DNA of 64,000 nt from Massilia sp. Root351 (lineage in GTDB: Bacteria; Pseudomonadota; Gammaproteobacteria; Burkholderiales; Burkholderiaceae_D). The notes below the pieces were generated by a model that had not been told where the DNA came from, searched no databases, and was given only the letters and a program-made list of their open reading frames with translations. Numbering within the stretch: position 1 is the stretch's first letter; each line of letters opens with the position of its first letter. The position numbers and the translations under genes were made by a program. The DNA lies in assembly GCF_001425045.1 (NCBI RefSeq), contig NZ_LMDJ01000032.1, positions 388,525 to 452,524 on the forward strand, read 5' to 3'. Below, in pieces: positions 6,977-16,846 of the stretch.

Positions 6977-8868
6977 TGGACGATATGCTCAAGGAGTTCG
7001 TCGTCGAGGCGATGGACCTGGCTGTAAATGTTGAAGAGAACCTGCTGCGCCTCGAACGCGATCCGGAAAACAAGGAAACGCTGAACGCGGTGTTCCGTGC
7101 CTTCCACACCATCAAGGGCGGGGCCGGCTTCATGAGCCTGGGCGCGCTGGTGTCGGCCTGCCACCTGACGGAAAACCTGTTCGACGCGCTGCGCACCGGC
7201 GCCGCGCCGGTGACGCCGATCGCCATCGAGGCGGCGCTGATGGCGTCCGGCTTCGTGGCCGACCAGCTTACCGAACTGAACAACGGCGGCGCGGCGGAAG
7301 ACCTGCCGGCCATGCCGGCCGAACTGGAAGCGATCCTGAAGGACGCCATCGAAGGCAAGGCCGCTGCACCGGCCAAACCTGCCGCTGCCCCTGCCGCGCC
7401 TGCCGCCGCCCCCGCCGCCGTCCCTGCCGCCGCACCGGCCGGCGCCGCCTCGGCCGACGGCCTGGACTGGGAAGGCATGTATATCGCCGTGGTGCCGGAA
7501 GGCACGTACGCGCGCAGCGCACCGGCTGCCGCGCCGGCCCCGGCCGTATCCGAAGGCGTGGCCGCGGCCATCGTCGCTGCCGGCGGCACCCCGCCCGCGG
7601 CGCTGGCCGAAGTGCATGCCGATGCGCCTGCCGCCGCCCCGCGCGCCCGGCCGGAGCGCGACGACAAGGTGCACGCCGCGCCGGCCAAGGAAGAGAGCAT
7701 CCGCATCGACGCGGTCAAGCTGGATGCGCTGCTGGAAGTGGCGGGCGAGTCGGTGCAGGCTGCCAACCAGGCCGCCGTGCTGCTGGAGCGCCTGCAGCAA
7801 TTCAAATTCGAAGGCCAGGCCGCCAGCCTGATGTCGGCGCTGACCGAAACGCTGGAACGCGCCTCGCGCTACTCGAGCGAACTGCAGCGCGCCACGCTGG
7901 CTACCCGCATGCAGCCGGTGGGCCGTTTGTTCCAGAAATTCCCGCGCCTGGTGCGCGAGCTGGCGAAAGACCTGGGCAAGGAAGTCGAACTGACCATCGA
8001 AGGCGCGGAGACCGAAGTCGACCGCGTGGTGGTCGACAGCCTGTACGATCCGCTGGTGCACATGCTGCGCAACGCGCTCGACCATGGCGTGGAATCGCCC
8101 GACGTGCGGGTCGCCGCCGGCAAGCCGGCCAAGGCCTATATCTCGCTGAAAGCATGGCAGGAAGCCAACAGCGTCATGATCGTGCTGCAGGACGACGGCA
8201 AGGGCATGGACCCGATCGCGCTGCGCAAAAAAGCGGCGGAAAAGGGCTTGATCTCGCCATCTGCTAACATGACGGACGACGAATCGTATCAGCTGGTGTT
8301 CCTGCCAGGCTTTTCGACCAAGGAAGTGGCCTCCAGCGTGTCTGGCCGCGGCGTGGGCATGGACGTGGTGAAAACCGCCGTGGAAAAGAATCGCGGCGCC
8401 ATCCACATCGACTCGACGCTGGGCAAGGGCACCAAGTTCGCCATCCGCCTGCCGATCGAGCTGTCGATCGTGCCGACCATGCTGGTGTCGACCTCGGGCG
8501 CGCTGCTGGCGCTGCCGATGGCCGTGGTGCAGCGCGTGGTCGAACTGCCGGAAGAGTTCATGGAAGTGGGCGGGGCGCCGGTGCTCAAGGACCAGGGCCG
8601 TCCGCTGCCGGTGCGCACGCTGGCCGGCGCGCTGGGCTACGCGCCCGCCTCGGAACGGGTGGGCATCGTGGTCAACGCGCCGCAGCCATACATCCTGGCG
8701 GTGGAAGCGGTCGACGGCACGGCCGACCTGGTCATTAAACCGATGACGGCGATTTCGGTCGAAGGCATTACCGGCACTGCGCGTTCCGCCGAGGGCGAAC
8801 TGGTGCTAGTGGTGGGCCTATCGTTCCTGATGGACGGATGCAGGGGTAGTGTACGCATGGCGGCTTAA
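6976..8868 (+). CDS. cheA: Chemotaxis histidine kinase CheA lacking the P2 domain
   Basis: The protein has 630 residues. An HPt domain comes first with phosphorylated H44 in FHTIKGGAGF. It is followed by an Ala/Pro linker (about 130-235), the dimerisation domain, the ATPase domain with N box RNALDHGVE, G1 DDGKGMD and G2 GRGVGMDVV, and a CheW-like C-terminal domain. There is no recognisable CheY-docking P2 domain between HPt and dimerisation domain. It lies one base into the cheZ stop, with no cheW, cheY or receptor gene nearby, so it may serve a dedicated pathway or the main array from a distance. A terminator follows at once. Confidence 0.93.
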   Translation: MDDMLKEFVVEAMDLAVNVEENLLRLERDPENKETLNAVFRAFHTIKGGAGFMSLGALVSACHLTENLFDALRTGAAPVTPIAIEAALMASGFVADQLTELNNGGAAEDLPAMPAELEAILKDAIEGKAAAPAKPAAAPAAPAAAPAAVPAAAPAGAASADGLDWEGMYIAVVPEGTYARSAPAAAPAPAVSEGVAAAIVAAGGTPPAALAEVHADAPAAAPRARPERDDKVHAAPAKEESIRIDAVKLDALLEVAGESVQAANQAAVLLERLQQFKFEGQAASLMSALTETLERASRYSSELQRATLATRMQPVGRLFQKFPRLVRELAKDLGKEVELTIEGAETEVDRVVVDSLYDPLVHMLRNALDHGVESPDVRVAAGKPAKAYISLKAWQEANSVMIVLQDDGKGMDPIALRKKAAEKGLISPSANMTDDESYQLVFLPGFSTKEVASSVSGRGVGMDVVKTAVEKNRGAIHIDSTLGKGTKFAIRLPIELSIVPTMLVSTSGALLALPMAVVQRVVELPEEFMEVGGAPVLKDQGRPLPVRTLAGALGYAPASERVGIVVNAPQPYILAVEAVDGTADLVIKPMTAISVEGITGTARSAEGELVLVVGLSFLMDGCRGSVRMAA

Positions 8869-8893
8869 AACCCGCCGGCAGCAAGAAAACACA

Positions 8894-8923
8894 AAAGCCT
8901 GCGAGATCCGCAGGCTTTTTTTT
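8894..8923 (+). terminator. Terminator after cheA
   Basis: A stem AAGCCTGCG / CGCAGGCTT with a short loop is followed by eight T. It closes the cheZ-cheA unit before the leu operon. Confidence 0.88.
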
Positions 8924-8989
8924 CAAAGGGCGTCATAAAGGTGGATCGGAACCCTAAGCCGCATCGGCTCACGAGGCGGACAGACGGGC

Positions 8990-9020
8990 TTGGTTTTGCA
9001 TTGCACAAATATGGCATAAT
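8990..9020 (+). promoter_or_regulatory. Probable promoter of the leu operon
   Basis: A -10 box CATAAT at 9015-9020 lies 36 bases before the leuC start. The best -35 is a weak TTGGTT at 8990-8995 with a 19-base spacer, so an activator may be needed. I see no leucine-rich leader peptide. Confidence 0.35.
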
Positions 9021-9056
9021 CAAAGTGAAATTCTCACACGGGCAGTAGCAGCAATC

Positions 9057-10457
9057 ATGAAGACGCTTTACGACAAACTCTGGGAATCCCATGTGGTGCG
9101 CACCGAAGACGACGGTACGTCCATTCTTTATATCGACCGCCACCTGGTGCACGAAGTGACCAGCCCGCAGGCCTTCGACGGCCTGCGCGCCGCCGGCCGC
9201 CAGCCGTGGCGCATTTCGGCCAACCTTGCCGTGGCCGACCATAACGTGCCGACCACCGACCGTTCGCACGGCATCGAAGATCCGACCTCGCGCCTGCAGG
9301 TCGAAACCCTGGACGCCAACACCAAGTCGGTCGGCATGACCTACTTCAACATGAACGACAAGCGCCAGGGCATCGTGCACGTGATCGGGCCGGAGCAGGG
9401 CGCCACCCTGCCGGGCATGACGGTGGTCTGCGGCGACTCGCACACCTCCACCCACGGCGCCTTCGGCGCGCTGGCGCACGGCATCGGCACCTCGGAAGTG
9501 GAGCACGTGCTGGCCACCCAGACCCTGCTGCAGAAGAAATCGAAAGCCATGCTGGTGCAGGTGGACGGCGCGCTGCCGGCCGGCGTGACCTCCAAGGACA
9601 TCGTGCTGGCCATTATCGGCAAGATCGGCACCGCCGGCGGCAACGGCTACGCCATCGAGTTCGGCGGCTCGACCATCCGTGCGCTGTCGATGGAAGGGCG
9701 CATGACGGTCTGTAATATGGCGATCGAGGCCGGCGCGCGCGCCGGCATGGTCGCCGTCGACGACACCACCATCAACTACGTCAAGGGCCGCCCGTTCTCG
9801 CCCGCCGGACCGCACTGGGACCGCGCGGTGGCATACTGGCGCACGCTGCACTCGGACGCCGGCGCGAAATTCGATCTGGTGGTCACGCTCAACGCCGCCG
9901 AGATCAAGCCGCAGGTGACCTGGGGCACTTCGCCCGAGCAGGTGGTCTCGATCGACGGCCGTGTGCCGGACCCGGACCTGGAAAAAGACGCCGTCAAGCG
10001 CGACGCCATGGAAAAAGCCCTGGTGTACATGAACCTCAAGCCCAACACGGCCATCGAGGACATCCGCATCGACAAGGTCTTCATCGGCTCCTGCACCAAT
10101 TCCCGCATCGAGGATTTGCGCGCGGCCGCCGCCGTGGTGCGCGGCAAGCAGCGCGCCTCCAACGTCAAGCTGGCGCTGGTGGTGCCGGGCTCCGGCCTGG
10201 TCAAGGAGCAGGCCGAGCGCGAAGGGCTGGATGCCATTTTCCGCGACGCCGGCTTTGAATGGCGCGAGCCGGGCTGCTCGATGTGCCTGGCCATGAACGC
10301 CGACCGCCTGGAACCGGGAGAGCGCTGCGCTTCGACCTCGAACCGCAACTTCGAAGGCCGCCAGGGCCAGGGCGGACGCACCCACCTGGTGTCGCCGGCC
10401 ATGGCAGCGGCAGCCGGCATCGCCGGCCACTTCGTCGACGTGCGCAAAGTACACTGA
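9057..10457 (+). CDS. leuC: 3-isopropylmalate dehydratase, large subunit
   Basis: LeuC (466 residues) with LeuD isomerises 2-isopropylmalate to 3-isopropylmalate in leucine synthesis. The three cysteines that hold the [4Fe-4S] cluster are present: C346 in GSCTNSR, and C407 and C410 in GCSMCLAMN. The length and the MKTLYDKLWESHVV opening match the family. It is first in the unit leuC-ecn-leuD-leuB-asd. The ribosome site before the ATG is weak. Confidence 0.97.
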   Translation: MKTLYDKLWESHVVRTEDDGTSILYIDRHLVHEVTSPQAFDGLRAAGRQPWRISANLAVADHNVPTTDRSHGIEDPTSRLQVETLDANTKSVGMTYFNMNDKRQGIVHVIGPEQGATLPGMTVVCGDSHTSTHGAFGALAHGIGTSEVEHVLATQTLLQKKSKAMLVQVDGALPAGVTSKDIVLAIIGKIGTAGGNGYAIEFGGSTIRALSMEGRMTVCNMAIEAGARAGMVAVDDTTINYVKGRPFSPAGPHWDRAVAYWRTLHSDAGAKFDLVVTLNAAEIKPQVTWGTSPEQVVSIDGRVPDPDLEKDAVKRDAMEKALVYMNLKPNTAIEDIRIDKVFIGSCTNSRIEDLRAAAAVVRGKQRASNVKLALVVPGSGLVKEQAEREGLDAIFRDAGFEWREPGCSMCLAMNADRLEPGERCASTSNRNFEGRQGQGGRTHLVSPAMAAAAGIAGHFVDVRKVH

Positions 10458-10489
10458 TTTGATTAATTTTTAGAATACGAGAGTCCCCC

Positions 10490-10624
10490 ATGAAAACGCT
10501 ATCCGCCCTGGCCGCTGCAGCCATCGTCGCCACCATCGTCCTGACCGGCTGCAACACCATTTCCGGCATCGGCAGGGACGTACAAAAGGTCGGCCAGGTC
10601 GTGACCGGCGCCGGCGGGAAATAA
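10490..10624 (+). CDS. Entericidin-family small lipoprotein
   Basis: This 44-residue gene sits between leuC and leuD. Its product is a signal peptide (MKTLSALAAAAIVATIV) with a lipobox LTGC, then a short mature part NTISGIGRDVQKVGQVVTG, the pattern of EcnA/EcnB entericidins. In E. coli these are a toxin/antidote-like pair of membrane lipoproteins induced in stationary phase. Here a single copy is found, and the leuC-ecn-leuD order recurs in Burkholderiales from my knowledge of the group. A GAGAG lies before the ATG. It is short and easily missed by gene finders. Confidence 0.88.
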   Translation: MKTLSALAAAAIVATIVLTGCNTISGIGRDVQKVGQVVTGAGGK

Positions 10625-10686
10625 TAGCAATGCATCCGGCCGCAGCGTCCCATCCTGCGCCGGCCTGCACATCGCAGAAAAACACC

Positions 10687-11334
10687 ATGGAAAAATTTAC
10701 GATCTACGAAGGACTGGTGGCCCCGCTTGACCGTGCCAACGTCGACACCGACGCCATCATCCCGAAGCAATTCCTGAAGTCCATCCACCGTACCGGCTTC
10801 GGCCCCAACCTGTTCGACGAGTGGCGCTACCTGGACCACGGCGAACCCGGCATGGACAACAGCAAGCGCCCGCTGAACCCGGACTTCGTGCTGAACCAGC
10901 CGCGCTACCAGGGCGCCTCCATCCTGCTGGCGCGCAAGAACTTCGGCTGCGGCTCCTCGCGCGAACACGCGCCGTGGGCGCTGGACCAGTACGGCTTCCG
11001 CGCCATCCTCGCGCCCAGCTTCGCCGACATCTTTTTCAACAATAGCTACAAAAGCGGCTTGCTGCCTATCGTATTGAGCGAGCAACAGATCGATCATCTG
11101 TTCAATGAAGTCAAGGCCTTCCCCGGTTACCGTCTGGTGGTGGATCTTGAGCAGCAGCGTATTTCAACGAGTAATGGCAGCGTCTCCTATCCCTTCGAGA
11201 TCGACGCCTTCCGCAAATACTGCCTGATGAACGGGCTTGACGATATCGGCCTGACGCTGCGCCACGCAGACGACATCCGCGCCTTCGAAGAGCGTCATCT
11301 GGCGAACCAGCCCTGGCTGGCCAACGTCATTTAA
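10687..11334 (+). CDS. leuD: 3-isopropylmalate dehydratase, small subunit
   Basis: LeuD (215 residues) is the swivel domain that completes the active site of LeuC. It starts MEKFTIYEGLVAPLDRANVD and shows the family motif NFGCGSSREHAPWAL. The start at 10687 fits the family; an upstream in-frame ATG at 10630 would add a non-conserved segment. It lies 62 bases after the entericidin gene and nine bases before leuB. Confidence 0.96.
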   Translation: MEKFTIYEGLVAPLDRANVDTDAIIPKQFLKSIHRTGFGPNLFDEWRYLDHGEPGMDNSKRPLNPDFVLNQPRYQGASILLARKNFGCGSSREHAPWALDQYGFRAILAPSFADIFFNNSYKSGLLPIVLSEQQIDHLFNEVKAFPGYRLVVDLEQQRISTSNGSVSYPFEIDAFRKYCLMNGLDDIGLTLRHADDIRAFEERHLANQPWLANVI

Positions 11335-11343
11335 GAACCCACC

Positions 11344-12417
<1,074 letters not shown>

Positions 12418-12476
12418 CAGCCTGGGGGCGGCCCGTCGGGTCTGACCCCCGGTTCAAATATTCAAGGGATAGCAAA

Positions 12477-13604
12477 ATGAAACTCGTAGGTCTGGTAGGT
12501 TGGCGCGGCATGGTCGGTTCGGTCCTGATGCAGCGCATGCAGGAAGAGGGCGATTTCGCCCACATCGAGCCGGTGTTTTTCACCACCTCCAACACCGGCG
12601 GCAAAGCGCCGGCGATGGCCAAGAATGAAACCGTGCTGAAGGACGCCACCAATATCGACGAACTGAAGCGCTGCGAGATCATCATCTCCTGCCAGGGCGG
12701 CGACTACACCTCGGAAGTGTTCCCGAAACTGCGCGCGGCCGGCTGGAACGGCTACTGGATCGACGCCGCGTCCACGCTGCGCATGGAAAAGGACGCCGTC
12801 ATCGTGCTGGACCCGGTCAACCTGAACGTCATCAAGGACGCCATGTCCAAGGGCGTGAAGAACTTCGTGGGCGGCAACTGCACCGTGTCGTGCATGCTGA
12901 TGGGCCTGGGCGGCCTGTTCAAGCACGACCTGGTGGAATGGATGACCTCGATGACCTACCAGGCGGCATCGGGCGGCGGCGCGCAGCACATGCGCGAACT
13001 GCTGACCCAGTTCGGCACCATCAACGCCGCCGTGCGTCCGCTGCTGGACAACCCGGCTTCGGCGATCCTGGAAATCGACCGCCAGGTGCTGGCCACCCAG
13101 CACGGCTATTCGGCCGACGAGATCAAGCAGTTCGGCGCGCCGCTGGCCGGCAACCTGATCCCGTGGATCGACAAGGACCTGGGCAACGGCCAGTCGAAGG
13201 AAGAGTGGAAGGGCGGCGCCGAGACCAACAAGATCCTGGGCCGCGGCCTGGACTTCGGCAGCGCCCCGATCCCGGTCGATGGCCTGTGCGTGCGCATCGG
13301 CGCCATGCGCTGCCACTCGCAAGCGCTGACCATCAAGCTGAAGAAGGACGTGCCGCTCGATGAAGTAAACGACATCATCGCCGGCGACAACCAGTGGGTG
13401 AAGTTCGTGCCGAACACGCGCGAAGCGTCGGTGCGCGACTTGTCGCCGGCCGCCGTCACCGGCAGCCTGACCATCCCGGTCGGCCGCGTGCGCAAGATGA
13501 GCATGGGCGGCGAGTACCTGTCCGCCTTCACCGTGGGCGACCAGCTGCTGTGGGGCGCGGCCGAGCCGCTGCGCCGCATGCTGCGCATCGTGCTGGATAA
13601 GTAA
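12477..13604 (+). CDS. asd: Aspartate-semialdehyde dehydrogenase
   Basis: Asd (375 residues) reduces aspartyl phosphate to the semialdehyde, the branch to lysine/diaminopimelate, threonine and methionine. The nucleophile is C135 in GGNCTVSCMLMG; the acid/base His lies in RCHSQALTIK. The N-terminus MKLVGLVGWRGMVGSVLM is the NADP-binding loop of the gram-negative type. A good ribosome site (AAGGGA) precedes the ATG. It ends the leu-asd unit before a strong terminator. Confidence 0.97.
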   Translation: MKLVGLVGWRGMVGSVLMQRMQEEGDFAHIEPVFFTTSNTGGKAPAMAKNETVLKDATNIDELKRCEIIISCQGGDYTSEVFPKLRAAGWNGYWIDAASTLRMEKDAVIVLDPVNLNVIKDAMSKGVKNFVGGNCTVSCMLMGLGGLFKHDLVEWMTSMTYQAASGGGAQHMRELLTQFGTINAAVRPLLDNPASAILEIDRQVLATQHGYSADEIKQFGAPLAGNLIPWIDKDLGNGQSKEEWKGGAETNKILGRGLDFGSAPIPVDGLCVRIGAMRCHSQALTIKLKKDVPLDEVNDIIAGDNQWVKFVPNTREASVRDLSPAAVTGSLTIPVGRVRKMSMGGEYLSAFTVGDQLLWGAAEPLRRMLRIVLDK

Positions 13605-13652
13605 TCCGCGCTAATCCCCAGTCATCCGCGGTAATTTTCCGCGGGCTGTGCA

Positions 13653-13686
13653 AAAGGGCGATTTCATAGGGAAATCGCCCTTTTTT
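13653..13686 (+). terminator. Terminator after asd
   Basis: A perfect 13-pair stem (AAAGGGCGATTTC and its complement) with a five-base loop runs directly into six T. It separates the leu-asd unit from fimV. Confidence 0.92.
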
Positions 13687-13819
13687 CTTGGCATCAAACT
13701 ATGAATTCAGCACAGAGGTGACAGATGCGGCGGCAAAGCTTGCATGCTATTGCCCATGGTGATATGTTGGTATATCTCGGAAAGCAACTTTTCCGCTCAC
13801 CACACACGCCCACGACACT

Positions 13820-16768
13820 ATGCATGTACATCGCCGCTCCAAGACCGTTACGTTCGCGTTGAAAACACTCGCCGGCGCTGTCGCCTGTGCGGTGCTGCTG
13901 TCCCCGGCAGCCAACGCAGCCGGGCTGGGCAAGCTGACCGTGCTGTCGTCGCTGGGCCAGCCGCTGCGCGCCGAGATCGAGCTGACCGCCGTCACGCCGG
14001 AGGAAGCGTCCGGCCTGGCCGCCAAGCTGGCCCCGGCGGATGCCTTCCGCCTTGCCAATATCGAATTCAACCCGGCCCTGCTGTCGCTGCGCTTCGAAGT
14101 GGACCAGCGCAATGGCCGCCAGTTCATCCGCGTCAGCTCCACCCAGCCGGTCAACGAGCCTTTCGTCGACATGCTGCTCGAGCTGAGCTGGACCGGCGGA
14201 CGCCTGGTGCGCGAATACACCTTCCTGCTGGACCCGGCCGAGCTGCGCAGCACCCAGCCGGCGCAGGTCGCCGCCCCGGTCGACGTGCCGGGCCGCGCCG
14301 CCGCACCGTCGGCCGCCGCCCTGGCGGCAGTGGCGCGCGCCCAGAACCAGGCCCAGGCAGGCGCCGCGCCGGCGCCCGCGGCCCGCCCCGCGCCAGCGCC
14401 GCGCGAGCCGGCCGCCGATGGCGACAAGGCATACCGCGTCAAGCCGGGCGACACGCTGGGCCGCATCGCCTCGCGCCTGAAGCCGGCCGACGTCTCGCTG
14501 GACATGATGCTGGTGGCGCTGTACCGCGCCAATCCGGAAGCCTTCGTCGGCAACAATATGAACCGCCTGAAGTCGGGCCAGATCCTGGCGGTGCCGGACT
14601 CGGACGCCATCAAGGGCGGCGCCGACCAGGGCGAAGCGCGCGGCGTGGTGGTGGCCCACGCGGCCGATTTCAACGCCTACCGCGCCAAGCTGGCCGGCCA
14701 GGTCTCGGCCAGCACGCCAGCCAAGGCCCCGGAAACCAGCCAGAGCGCGGGCGGCAAGATCACCGCCAAGGTGGAAGAACGTCCGACCGCCGTCACCGAA
14801 TCGAAAGACCAGCTCAAGCTGTCCAAGGCTGCCGGCGCGCCGGCCGAAGGCAGGACCGCGACCGCGGGCGAGGAAGACAAGATCGCCCGCGAAAAGCAGG
14901 TGGCCGAGGCCAACGCCCGCGTCAAGGAACTGGAGAAAAACGTCGCCGACCTGGAAAAGCTGATGGCGGTCAAGAGCAAGACCATGGCCGAGAAGCAGCA
15001 GACGGCCGCCGCGCCGGCCGCCACGGAGCCTGCGCCTGCCGCAGCTGCCCCGCTCTCCGCCGCGCCCGCTGCGCCGGCGCCCAAGCCGAAAGCGCCGGTG
15101 GCGCCGCCGCCGATTGCCGAGCCGGGCGTGATGGATATCCTCATGGAAAATATCCAGGCCATCGGCATTGCGCTGGCTGCCTTGCTGGCTGGCGCCGGCT
15201 ATATCCTGGCGCGCCGCCGCAAGCAGGAGCAGGCCGCCGCGCCGGGCAGGCCGGAAATCAGCGTGCTGGGCGACCCCGGCGCGCAGGCCCAGCCGTTGAT
15301 CGCCGAAACCGGCGGCCAGAGCGTGGACACCAACAACAGCGTGTTCAACTCCAATTTCGCGCCGTCGGCCAGCCAGCTCGACACCAATGAAGTCGATCCG
15401 GTGGCCGAGGCCGACGTCTACATCGCCTACGGCCGCGACGCGCAGGCCGAGGAGATCCTGAAGGAGGCGCTGCGCACCCACCCCGAGCGCCACCCGGTGC
15501 GTCTGAAGCTGATGGAGATCTTTGCCAACCGCAAGGACGCGCGCTCGTTCGAAATGCAGGCCAGCGAGCTGTATGCGATGACCAAGGGCGAGGGCGAGGA
15601 ATGGGAGCAGGCTGCGGCGCTGGGCCAGAGCATCGATCCGCTCAATCCGCTGTACGCGCATGCGTCCGGCACCGGTGGCGCCGGTGCGGCCGTGGCAGGC
15701 GCGGCCACAGGCTTAGCCGCTGCCGGCGCTGCGGCCGCCAGCGCGCCGGACGTGGACGACTTCGCCAGCATGTTCGCCGAGCCGCCAGCGGCCGCACCCG
15801 CCACGCAAGCGCCGTCCGCCGCCGATTTCAGCGGCCTGGACCTGGATCTGAGCCTGGACGCGGCCGCCGGCGCGCCGGCTACGGCGGTGCCGGAACCGGT
15901 TGCCGAATCGAATCTGATGGACTTCGACTTGGACCGCGACGCCACCGCGCTGCCGTCCTTCGACGCGCCGGCCGCCACCACGGCGCCGACGCCGGCCTCG
16001 GTGGCCGCAGCCGCCGACGCCGACCATTTCCTGGACTTCGACCTGGGCGGCCTGAGCTTCGAGCCGGTCCCTGCCGCGGCACCGGCGATCGAAATGCCGG
16101 CGCCAGCGGAAGAGCCGGCCATCGTGGCCGAGGCGCTGCAGCCGACAGCCGACAGCGCCGAGCCGTTCGACTTCGCCTTCGACCTGGACCCGCCAGCCAA
16201 GGCTGCGGGGCCGGCGCAGGACAGCCCGGCGGCGGCCCCGGGCACACCGCCGGCCGAGGCCAAGGCGGCAGATTTCAGCATGGACTTCGGCCTTGACCTG
16301 CCAGCCTCCGCCGGTGCGCCGGTCACGGCTCCTGGCGCGCCGGCCGACCCGCTGGCCGAACTGGACATGATGGACTTCAAGCTGCCGGACGAGCCGGCCC
16401 CGGCGCCGACGGCCGCCCCGGCTGCCGGCGGCGCACTGTCCATGGACGACTTCGACATTCCCGGCCTGGCCGACGCCAGCGCCACCCCGGCGCCCGCTGC
16501 CGCGCCATCGGCTCCGGCCGCACCGGAGTTCGACCTGTCCGGCATCGACCTGGACCTGCTGGGCAGCGCCGCCACCAAGAGCCCGCTGGCCGGCGACGAC
16601 GACATGTCGGCCATGCACATGGAAATGGACACCAAGCTGGACCTGGCGATCGCCTACCAGGAGATCGGCGACAAGGAAGGCGCGCGCGAGCTGCTGGACG
16701 AAGTGATCCGCGGCGGCAGCGACGACCAGGTGGCACGCGCCAGTTCCATGCGGGCCTTGCTGGGCTAG
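13820..16768 (+). CDS. fimV: FimV-type polar hub / type IV pilus and motility protein
   Basis: This 982-residue protein has the FimV layout. It begins with a signal peptide ending near residue 34 (SPAANA), then the FimV N-terminal domain (GKLTVLSSLGQPLRAEIELT), a LysM peptidoglycan-binding domain at about 205-265 (YRVKPGDTLGRIASRL), an Ala-rich coiled coil, one membrane helix at about 440-460 followed by RRRK, a long acidic cytoplasmic region with repeated DLD/DFDL motifs, and the FimV C-terminal TPR-like helix bundle (KLDLAIAYQEIGDKEGARE). FimV organises the cell pole and supports pilus and cAMP signalling in Pseudomonas. Its place before truA-trpF is conserved in betaproteobacteria. No clear ribosome site precedes the ATG. 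Confidence 0.93.
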   Translation: MHVHRRSKTVTFALKTLAGAVACAVLLSPAANAAGLGKLTVLSSLGQPLRAEIELTAVTPEEASGLAAKLAPADAFRLANIEFNPALLSLRFEVDQRNGRQFIRVSSTQPVNEPFVDMLLELSWTGGRLVREYTFLLDPAELRSTQPAQVAAPVDVPGRAAAPSAAALAAVARAQNQAQAGAAPAPAARPAPAPREPAADGDKAYRVKPGDTLGRIASRLKPADVSLDMMLVALYRANPEAFVGNNMNRLKSGQILAVPDSDAIKGGADQGEARGVVVAHAADFNAYRAKLAGQVSASTPAKAPETSQSAGGKITAKVEERPTAVTESKDQLKLSKAAGAPAEGRTATAGEEDKIAREKQVAEANARVKELEKNVADLEKLMAVKSKTMAEKQQTAAAPAATEPAPAAAAPLSAAPAAPAPKPKAPVAPPPIAEPGVMDILMENIQAIGIALAALLAGAGYILARRRKQEQAAAPGRPEISVLGDPGAQAQPLIAETGGQSVDTNNSVFNSNFAPSASQLDTNEVDPVAEADVYIAYGRDAQAEEILKEALRTHPERHPVRLKLMEIFANRKDARSFEMQASELYAMTKGEGEEWEQAAALGQSIDPLNPLYAHASGTGGAGAAVAGAATGLAAAGAAAASAPDVDDFASMFAEPPAAAPATQAPSAADFSGLDLDLSLDAAAGAPATAVPEPVAESNLMDFDLDRDATALPSFDAPAATTAPTPASVAAAADADHFLDFDLGGLSFEPVPAAAPAIEMPAPAEEPAIVAEALQPTADSAEPFDFAFDLDPPAKAAGPAQDSPAAAPGTPPAEAKAADFSMDFGLDLPASAGAPVTAPGAPADPLAELDMMDFKLPDEPAPAPTAAPAAGGALSMDDFDIPGLADASATPAPAAAPSAPAAPEFDLSGIDLDLLGSAATKSPLAGDDDMSAMHMEMDTKLDLAIAYQEIGDKEGARELLDEVIRGGSDDQVARASSMRALLG

Positions 16769-16809
16769 GCAGCCGGCGGGGGCGGCAAGCCGCCCCTTGC
16801 CTCGGCGGG

Positions 16810-16815
16810 TATAAT
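16810..16815 (+). promoter_or_regulatory. -10 box upstream of truA
   Basis: An exact TATAAT follows GGG, 32 bases before the TTG start of truA. It overlaps the first in-frame ATG (16814), which would therefore lie upstream of the transcript start near 16822. Confidence 0.5.
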
Positions 16816-16846
16816 GCGGCGAGGCACACAACATACAGAGCAGCAA

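Noticed and set aside
12418..12476. GGGTCTGACCCC palindrome between leuB and asd as a terminator or mobile repeat
   Set aside because: It has no T run and only one copy was noticed in the window, so neither role can be supported here.
13725..13895. Small open frame with a GAGGTGA before its ATG, overlapping the fimV start out of frame
   Set aside because: The product has no recognisable feature and runs into the fimV signal peptide region; it could at most be a coupling leader.
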